Below, in pieces: positions 56,185 to 64,000 of a DNA stretch of 64,000 nt. A program made the position numbers and the translations under genes. The notes beneath the pieces are model-generated. The model was not told the DNA's origin, did no database searches, and saw nothing but the letters and a program-made list of their open reading frames with translations. The number at the start of each line of letters is the position of its first letter. Within the stretch, counting starts at the first letter, position 1. The stretch lies in contig NZ_JAIBKA010000007.1 of NCBI RefSeq assembly GCF_022603395.1, forward strand, positions 62,001 to 126,000, written 5' to 3'. This DNA is from Desulfoferrobacter suflitae (GTDB lineage Bacteria; Desulfobacterota; Syntrophobacteria; Syntrophobacterales; Syntrophobacteraceae).

Positions 56185-57021
56185 TTAATTCATTCCCGGC
56201 ATCCAGAGCGCCCAAACCAGGCCAAGCGCCCCCACCAGCCAGCAGTACGGCGCGAACACAAAAAAATTCCCTTTGCGCACGATTTTGAGCAGTATCCGCA
56301 GAGCCATGTACCCGGACACGCCGGCCGTCAAAATCCCTACCACGGTTTGCAGCACATCAACATTTTCCAGCTTGATGTGCGCCCCCTCCAGAATGAGAGC
56401 GCCAATGACCGCCGGCACAAACAGCAGAAAAGAATACCGTCCTGCCCAGTCGCGTTCAAGACCCAGAAAGAGTCCCGCCGAAATGGTCGCCCCGGATCTC
56501 GATATGCCGGGAGCCAGAGCCATCGACTGACACACCCCTATCCACAGGGCCTGCTTGCCGCGGGTGAGCCCCGGCGGTTTTAGCACCGGAGGTTTGACGT
56601 ACCGCGTGAGCCACAGAAATGTCCCGGTAATCAACAGGTTGATCGATACGGCGGTGACCGATGCGAAAGCACTCTCCAGGGCATGCCGGGCAAAAAGACC
56701 CACGAACACCGTCGGCAACGTTCCAACACACACCAGCAGGAATATTCGCTCCTGCATGTTCAGGCGGCGGGGATTCGACTTCATGAAGGGGCGCCGCAAC
56801 GTCAAATGGATGCCGCCCTGAACCAGATCCCGGACATCTTTATGGAACACCGCCAAAACCGCCAGAAATGTCCCCAGGTGGAGGCAGACGTCAAAAAAGA
56901 CGGCCGGCTCTTTCCAGCCCAGCAGACGCTGGGCGATCACCAGATGCCCCGAACTGCTGATGGGCAAAAACTCGGTGATCCCCTGCACAACTCCCAGCAT
57001 AACAGCTGTTGAAAGATTCAT
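56185..57021 (-). CDS. uppP: Undecaprenyl-diphosphatase UppP (BacA family)
   Basis: Integral membrane phosphatase that recycles undecaprenyl diphosphate for cell-wall synthesis. 278 residues, about eight helices, with the catalytic motifs GVVQGITEFLPISSSGHLVI near residue 10 and ALAPGISRSGATISAG near residue 170. ATG start. It converges on nothing; it is followed by the repeat and dedA. Confidence 0.95.
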   Translation of the reverse strand: MNLSTAVMLGVVQGITEFLPISSSGHLVIAQRLLGWKEPAVFFDVCLHLGTFLAVLAVFHKDVRDLVQGGIHLTLRRPFMKSNPRRLNMQERIFLLVCVGTLPTVFVGLFARHALESAFASVTAVSINLLITGTFLWLTRYVKPPVLKPPGLTRGKQALWIGVCQSMALAPGISRSGATISAGLFLGLERDWAGRYSFLLFVPAVIGALILEGAHIKLENVDVLQTVVGILTAGVSGYMALRILLKIVRKGNFFVFAPYCWLVGALGLVWALWMPGMN

Positions 57022-57183
57022 CCAACCCCCTGGAGCGTCCCCGCGGTACAGGATTAAAGTCCATGTTCAAACGGCGGCACAGCGCGCACCCTGTCACCGG
57101 TGGATGCTTCTACCACATAGCCCGGGGTTCAACAAGGTCAATGTGCAGCCCTTAAAACAGCGTCACGCTGACGTCGAGTCCCC

Positions 57184-57214
57184 ATAAAAAAAACCCCTCT
57201 CGCGAGAAAGGGGT
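57184..57214 (-). terminator. Rho-independent terminator after the 79-residue gene
   Basis: On the minus strand a GC-rich hairpin (CCCCTTTCTCGCGAGAGGGG, 57194-57213) is followed by eight T. It lies about 40 nt after the stop at 57254 and is the clearest intrinsic terminator in the window. Confidence 0.85.
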
Positions 57215-57253
57215 CAGCGGCTTCCTGCAATGTCGAGATGCGCAATCAAAGGG

Positions 57254-57493
57254 TTACAGGTTGTTCACATCGATGTTGCGGATAAACGTCTTGATGTCTT
57301 CCATCCACAGTTCCAGTTTGGCATCGCGCTCCTCGGATGCCGCATCGCGCTCGGAACTTTCGGAATTGAGAGTCGTATTGACCGCGGGAACCAGCGATTC
57401 TTCGCCGGTATTGGGGCCTTCCATGGTCCTGCTGGCCAGATCATGCCCTTTGAGCCAATCAGCCCTTGGTTTTATATTTTCAGCAAAATTCAT
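57254..57493 (-). CDS. Small hypothetical protein
   Basis: 79 residues from the ATG at 57493, with GGAGG upstream at good spacing. The sequence is hydrophilic and acidic (NFAENIKPRADWLKGHDLAS, then SSERDAASEERDAKLELWMEDIKTF), without a signal peptide, membrane helix or cysteine. I do not recognise it. A strong terminator follows, and its upstream region has an AAGTGT...ACACTT inverted repeat, so it looks like a single-gene transcription unit. Confidence 0.65.
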   Translation of the reverse strand: MNFAENIKPRADWLKGHDLASRTMEGPNTGEESLVPAVNTTLNSESSERDAASEERDAKLELWMEDIKTFIRNIDVNNL

Positions 57494-57613
57494 CTTGAAC
57501 TCCTCCTTGCAGCGATATTTTGTATGGTAAGTGTACACTAATCACACTTGTTTTCAAAGTAAAGCGCGAGAATCATTTCGATAAAACATTTGCACGGTGG
57601 TCCCCGGCCGATT

Positions 57614-58420
57614 CTAATCGCCTTCCCCGGGACGTTCTCGGACAATGCACTCGAGCCGATCCCCGCTGCGCACACCCAGAGCCGCAGCAGCGCTGCCCTG
57701 ATTCATGGCCACCTCGAGATAGCCGCTGCTGCCGAAGAGAAGCAAAAGCCGGCCCGGTTCCACCTGGGCGTAGGTGTCGACAAACCGGTCGATGCGATGC
57801 TCACCGAGCATCACGGTCAGCTCATCGGCAGCAGCAACGCCTTGCATCTGTTCCTTTTTCACGTTGCTGATAATGTTGCCGAAACGATCGATGTGCAGCA
57901 CTTCGCCCTCGAGCCGGTTGCCTTTACGGCTGACGGCATTCCATGGCGGCAGCAACACCTCCGCAGGCGACCCGAGCGCCTCCATGGCCAGCCCTGCCGC
58001 CAGGTGAGCCGCTACCGGTGCGAACACGTCGCGACCGTGGAACGTAGTGCTGACTTCAGGTCGCCAATAGGCTGAATTTTCCAGGCTTCGAGCATTCCAC
58101 CCCGAAGATTCCCGCAACACAAGCGCAAACAAACCGTTGTCGGGTCCCACAAAATATTGGCCGGCGGCTTTCACGGCCAACGCGCGGCGCCCGCTACCGA
58201 CCCCGGGATCGACGACCGCCAGGTGCACCGTGCCGCCCGGAAAATGGCTGTAGGCGGTGGAGAGCACGTAGGCTCCCGCACGCACATCCTGCGGCGGAAT
58301 TTCGTGAGAAATGTCCACCAGGGAAGCTCCCGGGCAAATTCCCAGGATGACCCCCTTCATGCTCGCCACGTAGCCGTCTTCCATGCCAAAGTCAGTCAGC
58401 AGGGTGATGATCGGTCCCAT
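57614..58420 (-). CDS. SAM hydrolase / SAM hydroxide adenosyltransferase (DUF62 family)
   Basis: Predicted to split S-adenosylmethionine into adenosine and methionine with water. 268 residues starting MGPIITLLTDFGMEDGYVASMKG, with the family motifs VDISHEIPPQDVRAGAYVL and AVVDPGVGSGRRALAV, and the C-terminal domain (HIDRFGNIISNV). The frame is open further upstream but overlaps the EamA gene by 29 nt already with this start. Confidence 0.9.
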   Translation of the reverse strand: MGPIITLLTDFGMEDGYVASMKGVILGICPGASLVDISHEIPPQDVRAGAYVLSTAYSHFPGGTVHLAVVDPGVGSGRRALAVKAAGQYFVGPDNGLFALVLRESSGWNARSLENSAYWRPEVSTTFHGRDVFAPVAAHLAAGLAMEALGSPAEVLLPPWNAVSRKGNRLEGEVLHIDRFGNIISNVKKEQMQGVAAADELTVMLGEHRIDRFVDTYAQVEPGRLLLLFGSSGYLEVAMNQGSAAAALGVRSGDRLECIVRERPGEGD

Positions 58421-59399
58421 GATGCCCCATAACCGCAGATCGTTCCATTTGATGACGGGCGCGAATGATGCTGGGAGCCTTGTCGTCAAATTCCTGACGC
58501 AGCTGCAGCACAATGACCGAAGCAATGACCAGCAAGCCCCCCAGGAGCTGCAGCGGCTCCATCGTCTCCCCCAGAAACAGGTAGGCCACCACACCGGCCG
58601 TGATGGGTTCCAGGGTCGCCGTGATGCTGGCCCGCGTCGAGCGAATCAGGCTGATCCCCTCGAAATAAAGTCCAAAGGGCACCACCGTCCCCAGCACCAC
58701 GATGTAGATGATCCAGAACCATTCGATGCCGCTGTAGTCCCGGGCAAAAGATTCGAACGGTGCCGGCGCGCCGCTCCACAGCAGCCGGCCCATATTCCAG
58801 AAGACCGCCGATGTGAGCAGAGCGTAGAACAGCACCGTCCAGGGATTGTAGCGCCGCATGCCCCGCTCTCCGTAGATCGAATAGAAGGCGAAGGCGACGG
58901 CGGCACACAGACCCCCCAGGACACCCAGTTTGTTGAGCTGAAACAGATCGAGATTGTAGGCGCCCACAACCAGGTAACAACCCATGGTGGCGCCAACAAT
59001 GGCGGCCAGGGTGAGCCGGGTGAGCTTTTCGCGCGCAAACACAACCGAATAGAGCGCGATCAGGGCAGGCGCCAGGTACTGAAGCAGGATGGCCGCCGCC
59101 ACCTTGATTTTGCTGATGGCGTAGAAGTAGGTGAACTGTACCATGGCCATGCCCAAGACGCCCAACACCATAAAATAGACGGCGTCTCGCGGCGCAATGG
59201 CAAGCAGCGGGCGGCGGCGCACCAGGAGCCACAGGAAAAGACAGGCGCTGGCCAGCGTCACCCTCAACTGCACCAGCTCGAGGGGGGTCACACCCTGCTG
59301 GAACAGGAATTTCCCCGACGAACCGGATACCGCCCAGAGCACGGCGGCCAAAATCACACAAAAATAACCCCAGCGGGGAGAAGCGGATAACGTCGTCAT
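58392..59399 (-). CDS. EamA-family (DMT) exporter
   Basis: 335 residues, ten predicted helices in two EamA repeats (first WGYFCVILAAVLWAVSGSSG; second about residue 160-290 with TATLEPITAGVVAYLFLGET). Substrate unknown; relatives export amino acids or metabolites. Its stop overlaps the SAM hydrolase gene by 29 nt. Confidence 0.88.
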   Translation of the reverse strand: MTTLSASPRWGYFCVILAAVLWAVSGSSGKFLFQQGVTPLELVQLRVTLASACLFLWLLVRRRPLLAIAPRDAVYFMVLGVLGMAMVQFTYFYAISKIKVAAAILLQYLAPALIALYSVVFAREKLTRLTLAAIVGATMGCYLVVGAYNLDLFQLNKLGVLGGLCAAVAFAFYSIYGERGMRRYNPWTVLFYALLTSAVFWNMGRLLWSGAPAPFESFARDYSGIEWFWIIYIVVLGTVVPFGLYFEGISLIRSTRASITATLEPITAGVVAYLFLGETMEPLQLLGGLLVIASVIVLQLRQEFDDKAPSIIRARHQMERSAVMGHHGTDHHPAD

Positions 59400-59512
59400 T
59401 TGGGCATACCTCCTCCTTGGCCGTCACCATAACTAAAAACCGGATAAATAAAAAGCTCCCCGCCAAAGTCTCCTTTACAACTCATTGGTAAGGGAGTAAT
59501 TTTGCTGAAATT

Positions 59513-59610
59513 GTTCACCGCAAAGACGCAAAGGGCACAAAGACGCGTAAAGATCCCTCCCCGCCGGAGACAACCTTTGCGAACCTTGGCGCTCTTTGCG
59601 CCGTCGCGAA
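59513..59610. repeat. Dispersed inverted repeat (CGCAAAGACGCAAAG family)
   Basis: TTCACCGCAAAGACGCAAAGGGCACAAAGACGC (from 59513) and a partly inverted arm CCTTTGCGAACCTTGGCGCTCTTTGCGCC (to about 59605) lie between the EamA and UbiB-like genes. The unit resembles a palindromic element seen in intergenic regions of many genomes. Confidence 0.7.
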
Positions 59611-59668
59611 TTTGCCGGGAAATGGTCGCAGCTTTGAACACTCACCGGGGATCGAGGGGCGTGAGCGA

Positions 59669-61384
59669 ATGAGATTTTCCAGAAGCCAGTACAGTGTGGC
59701 CGGACTGAGAAGGTTTGGAGCCATCTCCCGGGTGCTGCTCAAGCATGGGTTCGGGGACGTGGTCGAGCGGCTGTTCGGCCGTTCCGGTGGACGGCCGAAA
59801 GCACCGCAGGGCAAGGAATTGCTGCTGCGCTCCGGGTTTCCATCCCCGCGTCGCATCCGCCTGGTTCTGGAAGAACTGGGGCCGAGCTTTATCAAGCTGG
59901 GTCAGCTGATGAGCACCCGCGCCGATATTTTCCCCCCGGAATACATCGAAGAGCTCAAGAAGCTGCAGGACAGTGTTCCCCCGATCCCGTACCGGGAGAT
60001 CCAGGGGGTCATCGAACAGGAGCTGGGCAAACCGATCGGCAAGATCTTCGCCGAGTTCAGCACAGAATCCATTGCCGCGGCATCCGTCGCCCAGGTGCAT
60101 CTGGCCAGGCTGTTCAGCGGGGAAAAGGTTGCCGTGAAGGTCATACGACCCGGCATTGACGGGAAAATCCGCCAAGACATACGCCTCATGTACCTCCTGG
60201 CGGACAAGATCGAAAAGTCCTTCGAGATCGGTCGCATCATCGGTGCGACCAACTTGGTGAAGGAATTTGAAAAGACCATCTTCAAAGAACTGGATATGTT
60301 CATCGAAGCAGGGAGCATCGAAAAATTCGCGCGCAATTTTGCTCAGGTGGAGGAGATTTACATCCCCAAGGTCTACTGGGATTATACGACCAAATCCATT
60401 CTCGTCATGGAACGAATCGACGGCATTAAGATGGACCAGGTGGATGCCATCGTGGCGCGCGGAATCGATCCCAAGGAAATCGCCATGATCGGCCTGCGCT
60501 CCTTTTCCCGCCAGTTGATGGAATTCGGTTTCTTTCATGCCGACCCGCACCCGGGCAATACCATCGTGTTGCCCGACGGCCGCGTCAGCCTGGTCGATTT
60601 CGGCATCACGGGCTATCTCGACGATGAAATGATGCGCCAGATCGCCAACCTCTTCCTGGGCTACGCCGAACACGACTACGACATGGTGATGGAAGCCTTG
60701 TGGGACGCCGGGCTCATCGACGAGCAGTCCATGGATCTCAACAGTTTCAGAATCGATTTGAAGGACGTCAGCGAGTCGTTCTACGGTCGATCGCTGCAAA
60801 ATATCTCGGTCAGGGACGTCTACGATCAGGTGATGCAACTGGTGCTGAAATACCAGATTCGGCTGCCGCGCAACCTGCTGCTGCTGTTCAAGACCTTCAT
60901 CCAGACGGAAGCGCTCGGAAAAATCCTGGGCAGCGACGCCAGCATCTTGGAAGTCACTCGCCCCTATGCCAAAAAACTGCTGCAGCAGGGCTACGATGCC
61001 AGGAAGCTGTATAAGAACATCGGCAGAGACAGCCGCATTATCGGCGGCTATCTGAAAACCGCGCCCAGGTATGTGCACGATATTTTGCGCCAGACGGCCG
61101 CCGGCAAACAGCGCCTCGAATTCCACCACACCGGTTTCGAGTCCCTGGATGCCCGGTTCGAGAAAGGGATCAACCGGCTCACCGTCGGGCTGGTCATTGC
61201 CGCATCCATCATTGCCGCGGCGCTGATCCTGAACTCCTCGCAGAAGGTCCTGGAATTCGCCATTCCCCTGGCAGGCACCCACAATATATCCATCACCGCC
61301 CTGCTGGGCATTGTCGGTTATGTCATTGCGACCATTCTGGGCGTCTGGCTTATCGTCTCCATTCTGCGCTCGGGAAAGCTCTGA
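59669..61384 (+). CDS. ABC1/UbiB-family atypical kinase
   Basis: 571 residues from the ATG at 59669 (GAGGGG about 9 nt upstream). The atypical kinase domain has KLGQLMSTRADIFPPEYIEEL (KxGQ motif), the nucleotide-binding AAASVAQVHLA and VAVKVIRPG, the catalytic FFHADPHPGN and LVDFGITG. Two membrane helices close the C-terminus (LVIAASIIAAALIL and LGIVGYVIATILGVWLIV). Relatives support ubiquinone synthesis; in an anaerobe the quinone target is uncertain. Confidence 0.92.
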   Translation: MRFSRSQYSVAGLRRFGAISRVLLKHGFGDVVERLFGRSGGRPKAPQGKELLLRSGFPSPRRIRLVLEELGPSFIKLGQLMSTRADIFPPEYIEELKKLQDSVPPIPYREIQGVIEQELGKPIGKIFAEFSTESIAAASVAQVHLARLFSGEKVAVKVIRPGIDGKIRQDIRLMYLLADKIEKSFEIGRIIGATNLVKEFEKTIFKELDMFIEAGSIEKFARNFAQVEEIYIPKVYWDYTTKSILVMERIDGIKMDQVDAIVARGIDPKEIAMIGLRSFSRQLMEFGFFHADPHPGNTIVLPDGRVSLVDFGITGYLDDEMMRQIANLFLGYAEHDYDMVMEALWDAGLIDEQSMDLNSFRIDLKDVSESFYGRSLQNISVRDVYDQVMQLVLKYQIRLPRNLLLLFKTFIQTEALGKILGSDASILEVTRPYAKKLLQQGYDARKLYKNIGRDSRIIGGYLKTAPRYVHDILRQTAAGKQRLEFHHTGFESLDARFEKGINRLTVGLVIAASIIAAALILNSSQKVLEFAIPLAGTHNISITALLGIVGYVIATILGVWLIVSILRSGKL

Positions 61385-61562
61385 GTGCACAGCCGCATGA
61401 TGCAGACCGATCCGCCTCAAGCAAGTTTTAACTCATCACTCCTTTTCCCCTGCACTCACTGCTGAAGCAGTTGCGTAGCTTGGGTTGCGTCACGCGCGGC
61501 GCGGCATCGGCGCTTTCAGCGTCGCGCACGGGGGGGGCGGTCGACGGTTTTGCGGTTGACCA

Positions 61563-61592
61563 TTGACCTTCGCCGCCGCCCTTCGTTACATT
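61563..61592 (+). promoter_or_regulatory. Possible promoter directly at the lptF start
   Basis: TTGACC (61563-61568), an 18-nt spacer and TACATT (61587-61592), four of six matches to the -10 box, end 8 nt before the lptF ATG. Transcription from it would begin at or next to the ATG. The rest of the 216-nt gap is GC-rich with no gene. Confidence 0.3.
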
Positions 61593-61600
61593 TAGCCACC

Positions 61601-62794
61601 ATGAAGCCGACCTTATACACATATTTGGTGAAGGAACAGCTGGCACCGCTTCTGACGTGTCTGCTCGGGCTCAGCCTGGTGCTTGTGACGGGCCAGCTCA
61701 TCCAGCTGATCCGCTACCTTTTTTCCACCTCGGTCTCCTCCTTCGGCCTGCTGGAAATCATCCTGCTGGCTTTGCCTCAACTGGTGCTTTACGCCCTGCC
61801 CATGGCGGCCATCATGGGGGTTTTGCTGGGATTCATCCGGTTGAGCGGCGACAACGAAATCATTGCCCTCAAAGCCGCCGGCGTGAGTTTCCGCCAGTTT
61901 CTGCCGGCGGTTCTATCCGTGCTGCTGCTGACCACCGTTTTCTCCCTGGTCAATTCCATTTATGCGGTACCGAGAGCCAACAAGGCGCTGCAGAACAAGC
62001 TGGTGTCGCTGGGGCGATCCAACCTGTCCGTGCTGCTGCGGCAAGGGGTGTTCATCGATCTCATCCCGAACGTGGTCTTCTTCTTCAAGGAAGTGAATCC
62101 TTCCGCTTTGTCGGTCCAGGGGATCTTCGTGCAGGACCAGCGCAAGCGTGAAATCAGCGCAGCCATTGTGGCCCAAGGGGCGCGCATTTCCTATCAACCC
62201 GAGCCCGCCCAGATCGTCTTCAATATGCACAACGGCAGCATCACCAGGGTAGGGAAAGATCTGGACGACAGTCAGAACATCCTCTTCAAGACATATGAGC
62301 TCAGTCTGCCGTTGGACGAAATCGTGTCCAAAGCCGCCACCGGCTCCAGGGCCAAGCGGGAAATGATGACCGTCAGCGAGCTGCAGGGCGTCATCCGGGA
62401 AAGAGGCCTGGAGAGCTCCTACTCGTATGCGCTCGAGCTGCACAAACGTTTTGCTTTGCCCGTAGGCTGCCTGTTTCTGGGATTGCTGGGAGCGCCTCTG
62501 GGAACCTTCTTCAGGCGCGCCGGAAGGATGACCGGGGTCGCCATCGCTCTGGGCCTCTTCGTGGCCTACTATGTTTTGCTTTCCGCCGGAAGCGGACTGG
62601 GCAAGAATGGAATCATTCCCTGTTTTGTGGCGGTATGGACTCCCAACTTGGTGATGCTGGCCGCCGGCCTGCTGCTCTGGAACAAAGCTCACCAGGATTC
62701 TCCTTTCAAGACAGCGGTTCTCTACGACCGTCTGCGCGAGGCCACGGCCGGTTGGTGCAAAGCGGTGCGCTTGTCTCGAAAGCACGAGGCGTAG
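61601..62794 (+). CDS. lptF: LPS export permease LptF
   Basis: YjgP/YjgQ family protein of the Lpt bridge that moves lipopolysaccharide from the inner to the outer membrane with LptG and LptB. About 397 residues, three N-terminal helices, a periplasmic beta-jellyroll domain, and three C-terminal helices (GCLFLGLLGAPLG). The ATG at 61601 fits the family (MKPTLYTYLVKEQL); no ribosome-binding site is seen. It is one nt before lptG. Confidence 0.92.
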   Translation: MKPTLYTYLVKEQLAPLLTCLLGLSLVLVTGQLIQLIRYLFSTSVSSFGLLEIILLALPQLVLYALPMAAIMGVLLGFIRLSGDNEIIALKAAGVSFRQFLPAVLSVLLLTTVFSLVNSIYAVPRANKALQNKLVSLGRSNLSVLLRQGVFIDLIPNVVFFFKEVNPSALSVQGIFVQDQRKREISAAIVAQGARISYQPEPAQIVFNMHNGSITRVGKDLDDSQNILFKTYELSLPLDEIVSKAATGSRAKREMMTVSELQGVIRERGLESSYSYALELHKRFALPVGCLFLGLLGAPLGTFFRRAGRMTGVAIALGLFVAYYVLLSAGSGLGKNGIIPCFVAVWTPNLVMLAAGLLLWNKAHQDSPFKTAVLYDRLREATAGWCKAVRLSRKHEA

Positions 62795-62795
62795 T

Positions 62796-63872
62796 GTGAA
62801 GATCATAACACGCTACATCCTGAGGCTTTTCCTGCCGATCTTCGGGCTGGCGCTGTCGGCCTTCGTGGGACTCTACCTGGTGATTGATTTCTTCGAGAAA
62901 ATGGACGACATCCTGGGAGGGTCCGCGTCCGCGGCATCCGCTTTTGCCTACTTTCTGTACCGTTCGCCGGCCATCATCGCCCAGGGAATTCCCCTGGTGG
63001 TGCTCCTGTCAGTCGTTATAACGCTAGGCATTCTCAAAAGAAACCGTGAGCTGATCGCGCTGCGGGCGGCCGGGGTAAGTCCTTACATCTACGTGGGACC
63101 GATGGTCGCCATGGCCCTGCTGTTGTCCGTGGCCGAGTTCTGGCTGGGGGAATCCCTGGCTCGTCCCTTGGACAAGGCTGCGCAACGAGTCTGGGATCAT
63201 CAGATCCGCGGGCACGAAACACCCATCCTGTGGACCCAGGAGAATGTCTGGTACTGGGGAAAAGACGCCATCTACCACATTCGTCTCTATGACCAGAGAA
63301 GGCATGCCCTGGAAAATGTCACGGTATTTTACGTGGATGCGGATTTCCGCCTGAAGCAGCGCATCGATGCCAAGGAAATACGCTGGATCAATGACCAGTG
63401 GGTGGCGCAGGACGGGGTCACCATCAATTTCACCGGTTCCGAGCCGCAGCAGCAATGGTTTACCGCAAAGCCCATGCAGTTGCCCGAAACTCCTGAAGAT
63501 TTCAAAAGCATCGAAGCAGCCCCCGAGGACCTCAGCTGGGAAAACCTGCGCCACTATACCAGCAAACTGCGCAGCGAAGGCTATGTGGCGGCGCCCTACG
63601 AAGTGGAACTGCATCGCCGCGTAGCCTTCCCGGTCATGACTTTTGTCCTGGCCCTTCTGGGCATCAACATGGCTTTGCGCCAGGGACTCCACGGAGGCAT
63701 AGCGAGCGGTGCCATTGTCGCGCTGCTGCTGGCATTCGCCTACCTGACCCTGTCCCAGGTGGGTTGTTCACTGGCCACCTCGGGTCTTCTGCCTGCGGCC
63801 GTCGGCGTGTGGATGGTCAATGTGGCGTTCGCCGCTTTCACCTGCTTTTTGTGGGTCACAAACGATCAGTAG
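62796..63872 (+). CDS. lptG: LPS export permease LptG
   Basis: Partner of LptF in LPS export. 358 residues with the typical start (IITRYILRLFLPIFGLALSAF), IALRAAGVSPYIYVGPM, the periplasmic domain, and VELHRRVAFPVMTFVLALLG before the last helices. The start is GTG. It overlaps the last 17 nt of a convergent gene. Confidence 0.93.
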   Translation: MKIITRYILRLFLPIFGLALSAFVGLYLVIDFFEKMDDILGGSASAASAFAYFLYRSPAIIAQGIPLVVLLSVVITLGILKRNRELIALRAAGVSPYIYVGPMVAMALLLSVAEFWLGESLARPLDKAAQRVWDHQIRGHETPILWTQENVWYWGKDAIYHIRLYDQRRHALENVTVFYVDADFRLKQRIDAKEIRWINDQWVAQDGVTINFTGSEPQQQWFTAKPMQLPETPEDFKSIEAAPEDLSWENLRHYTSKLRSEGYVAAPYEVELHRRVAFPVMTFVLALLGINMALRQGLHGGIASGAIVALLLAFAYLTLSQVGCSLATSGLLPAAVGVWMVNVAFAAFTCFLWVTNDQ

Positions 63873-64000
63873 AATCCCGGCCGCGCCCCTGATTTTCTAT
63901 GCGGTGCAGGCCGAGGAGATAGAAGCACCCCGCCGCCGACAAATAGACCAGCCCTCCCGACCAGATGACGTCGCTGGGGAAGTGCTGCCCCTGAACCATT
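63856..64000 (-). CDS. PAP2-family phosphatase, 3' end only
   Basis: The last 47 codons of a gene entering from the right edge. The visible end, QGQHFPSDVIWSGGLVYLSA, holds the PAP2 motif HFPSDV (final His and Asp of the SxxxxxHxxxD pattern), followed by a last membrane helix and a charged tail. The substrate is not known. It converges on lptG with a 17-nt overlap. Confidence 0.7.
   Translation of the reverse strand, partial: MVQGQHFPSDVIWSGGLVYLSAAGCFYLLGLHRIENQGRGRDSTDRL

Noticed and set aside
59642-61420. 592-codon minus-strand open frame
   Set aside because: It is antisense to the UbiB-type kinase gene, whose motifs are complete.

Overview
The window looks like chromosomal DNA of a Gram-negative, probably anaerobic member of the Desulfobacterota (former Deltaproteobacteria; Syntrophobacterales-like is my best guess). 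The reasons are the proteobacterial gene order of the ribosomal superoperon, LptF/LptG for LPS export, a DUF3426 zinc-ribbon protein, and the style of the proteins. No rRNA gene or CRISPR array is visible. Protein names are recognised from sequence memory; no search was run.

Region 1 (1-30770, all minus strand) is one long array of translation and transcription genes. In transcription order it runs tRNA-Thr(TGT), tRNA-Tyr(GTA), tRNA-Thr(GGT), tuf, rpmG, secE, nusG, rplK, rplA, rplJ, rplL, rpoB, rpoC, rpsL, rpsG, a second tuf, the S10 and spc operons (rpsJ to secY), adk, map, infA, rpmJ, rpsM, rpsK and rpsD, which runs off the left edge. Three things stand out. There is no fusA between rpsG and tuf. 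The two tuf genes differ by one silent base. Eight genes of the array start with TTG. A sigma70-like promoter lies between rpoC and rpsL, a terminator-like hairpin lies between rplL and rpoB, and a leader hairpin precedes rplJ.

Region 2 (30874-39683) holds housekeeping genes: priA, an M23 peptidase, a nucleoside phosphorylase-like gene, acylphosphatase coupled to a small membrane protein, an HU/IHF protein, serS, a DUF3426 protein and hpt.

Region 3 (39875-45026, minus strand) is the most unusual part: a rearranged BREX phage-defence locus in the order brxE, brxB, brxC (truncated and split by a 130-bp MITE), a RelE-type toxin-antitoxin pair, a PglZ missing its middle, and a BrxL missing its AAA+ core. 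PglX is absent. PglZ and BrxL remain open reading frames joined in frame, so the locus is either a decaying BREX or a reduced derivative.

Region 4 (45275-64000) carries a NifU-like scaffold, rlmH, tlyA-dxs-ispA and xseB-xseA, a YejABE/Opp-like peptide transporter without ATPase genes that is coupled to a DedA gene, uppP, a small unknown gene with a terminator, a SAM hydrolase overlapping an EamA exporter, a UbiB-type kinase, lptF-lptG, and the 3' end of a PAP2 phosphatase gene at the right edge. Several intergenic spaces here hold dispersed palindromic repeats.
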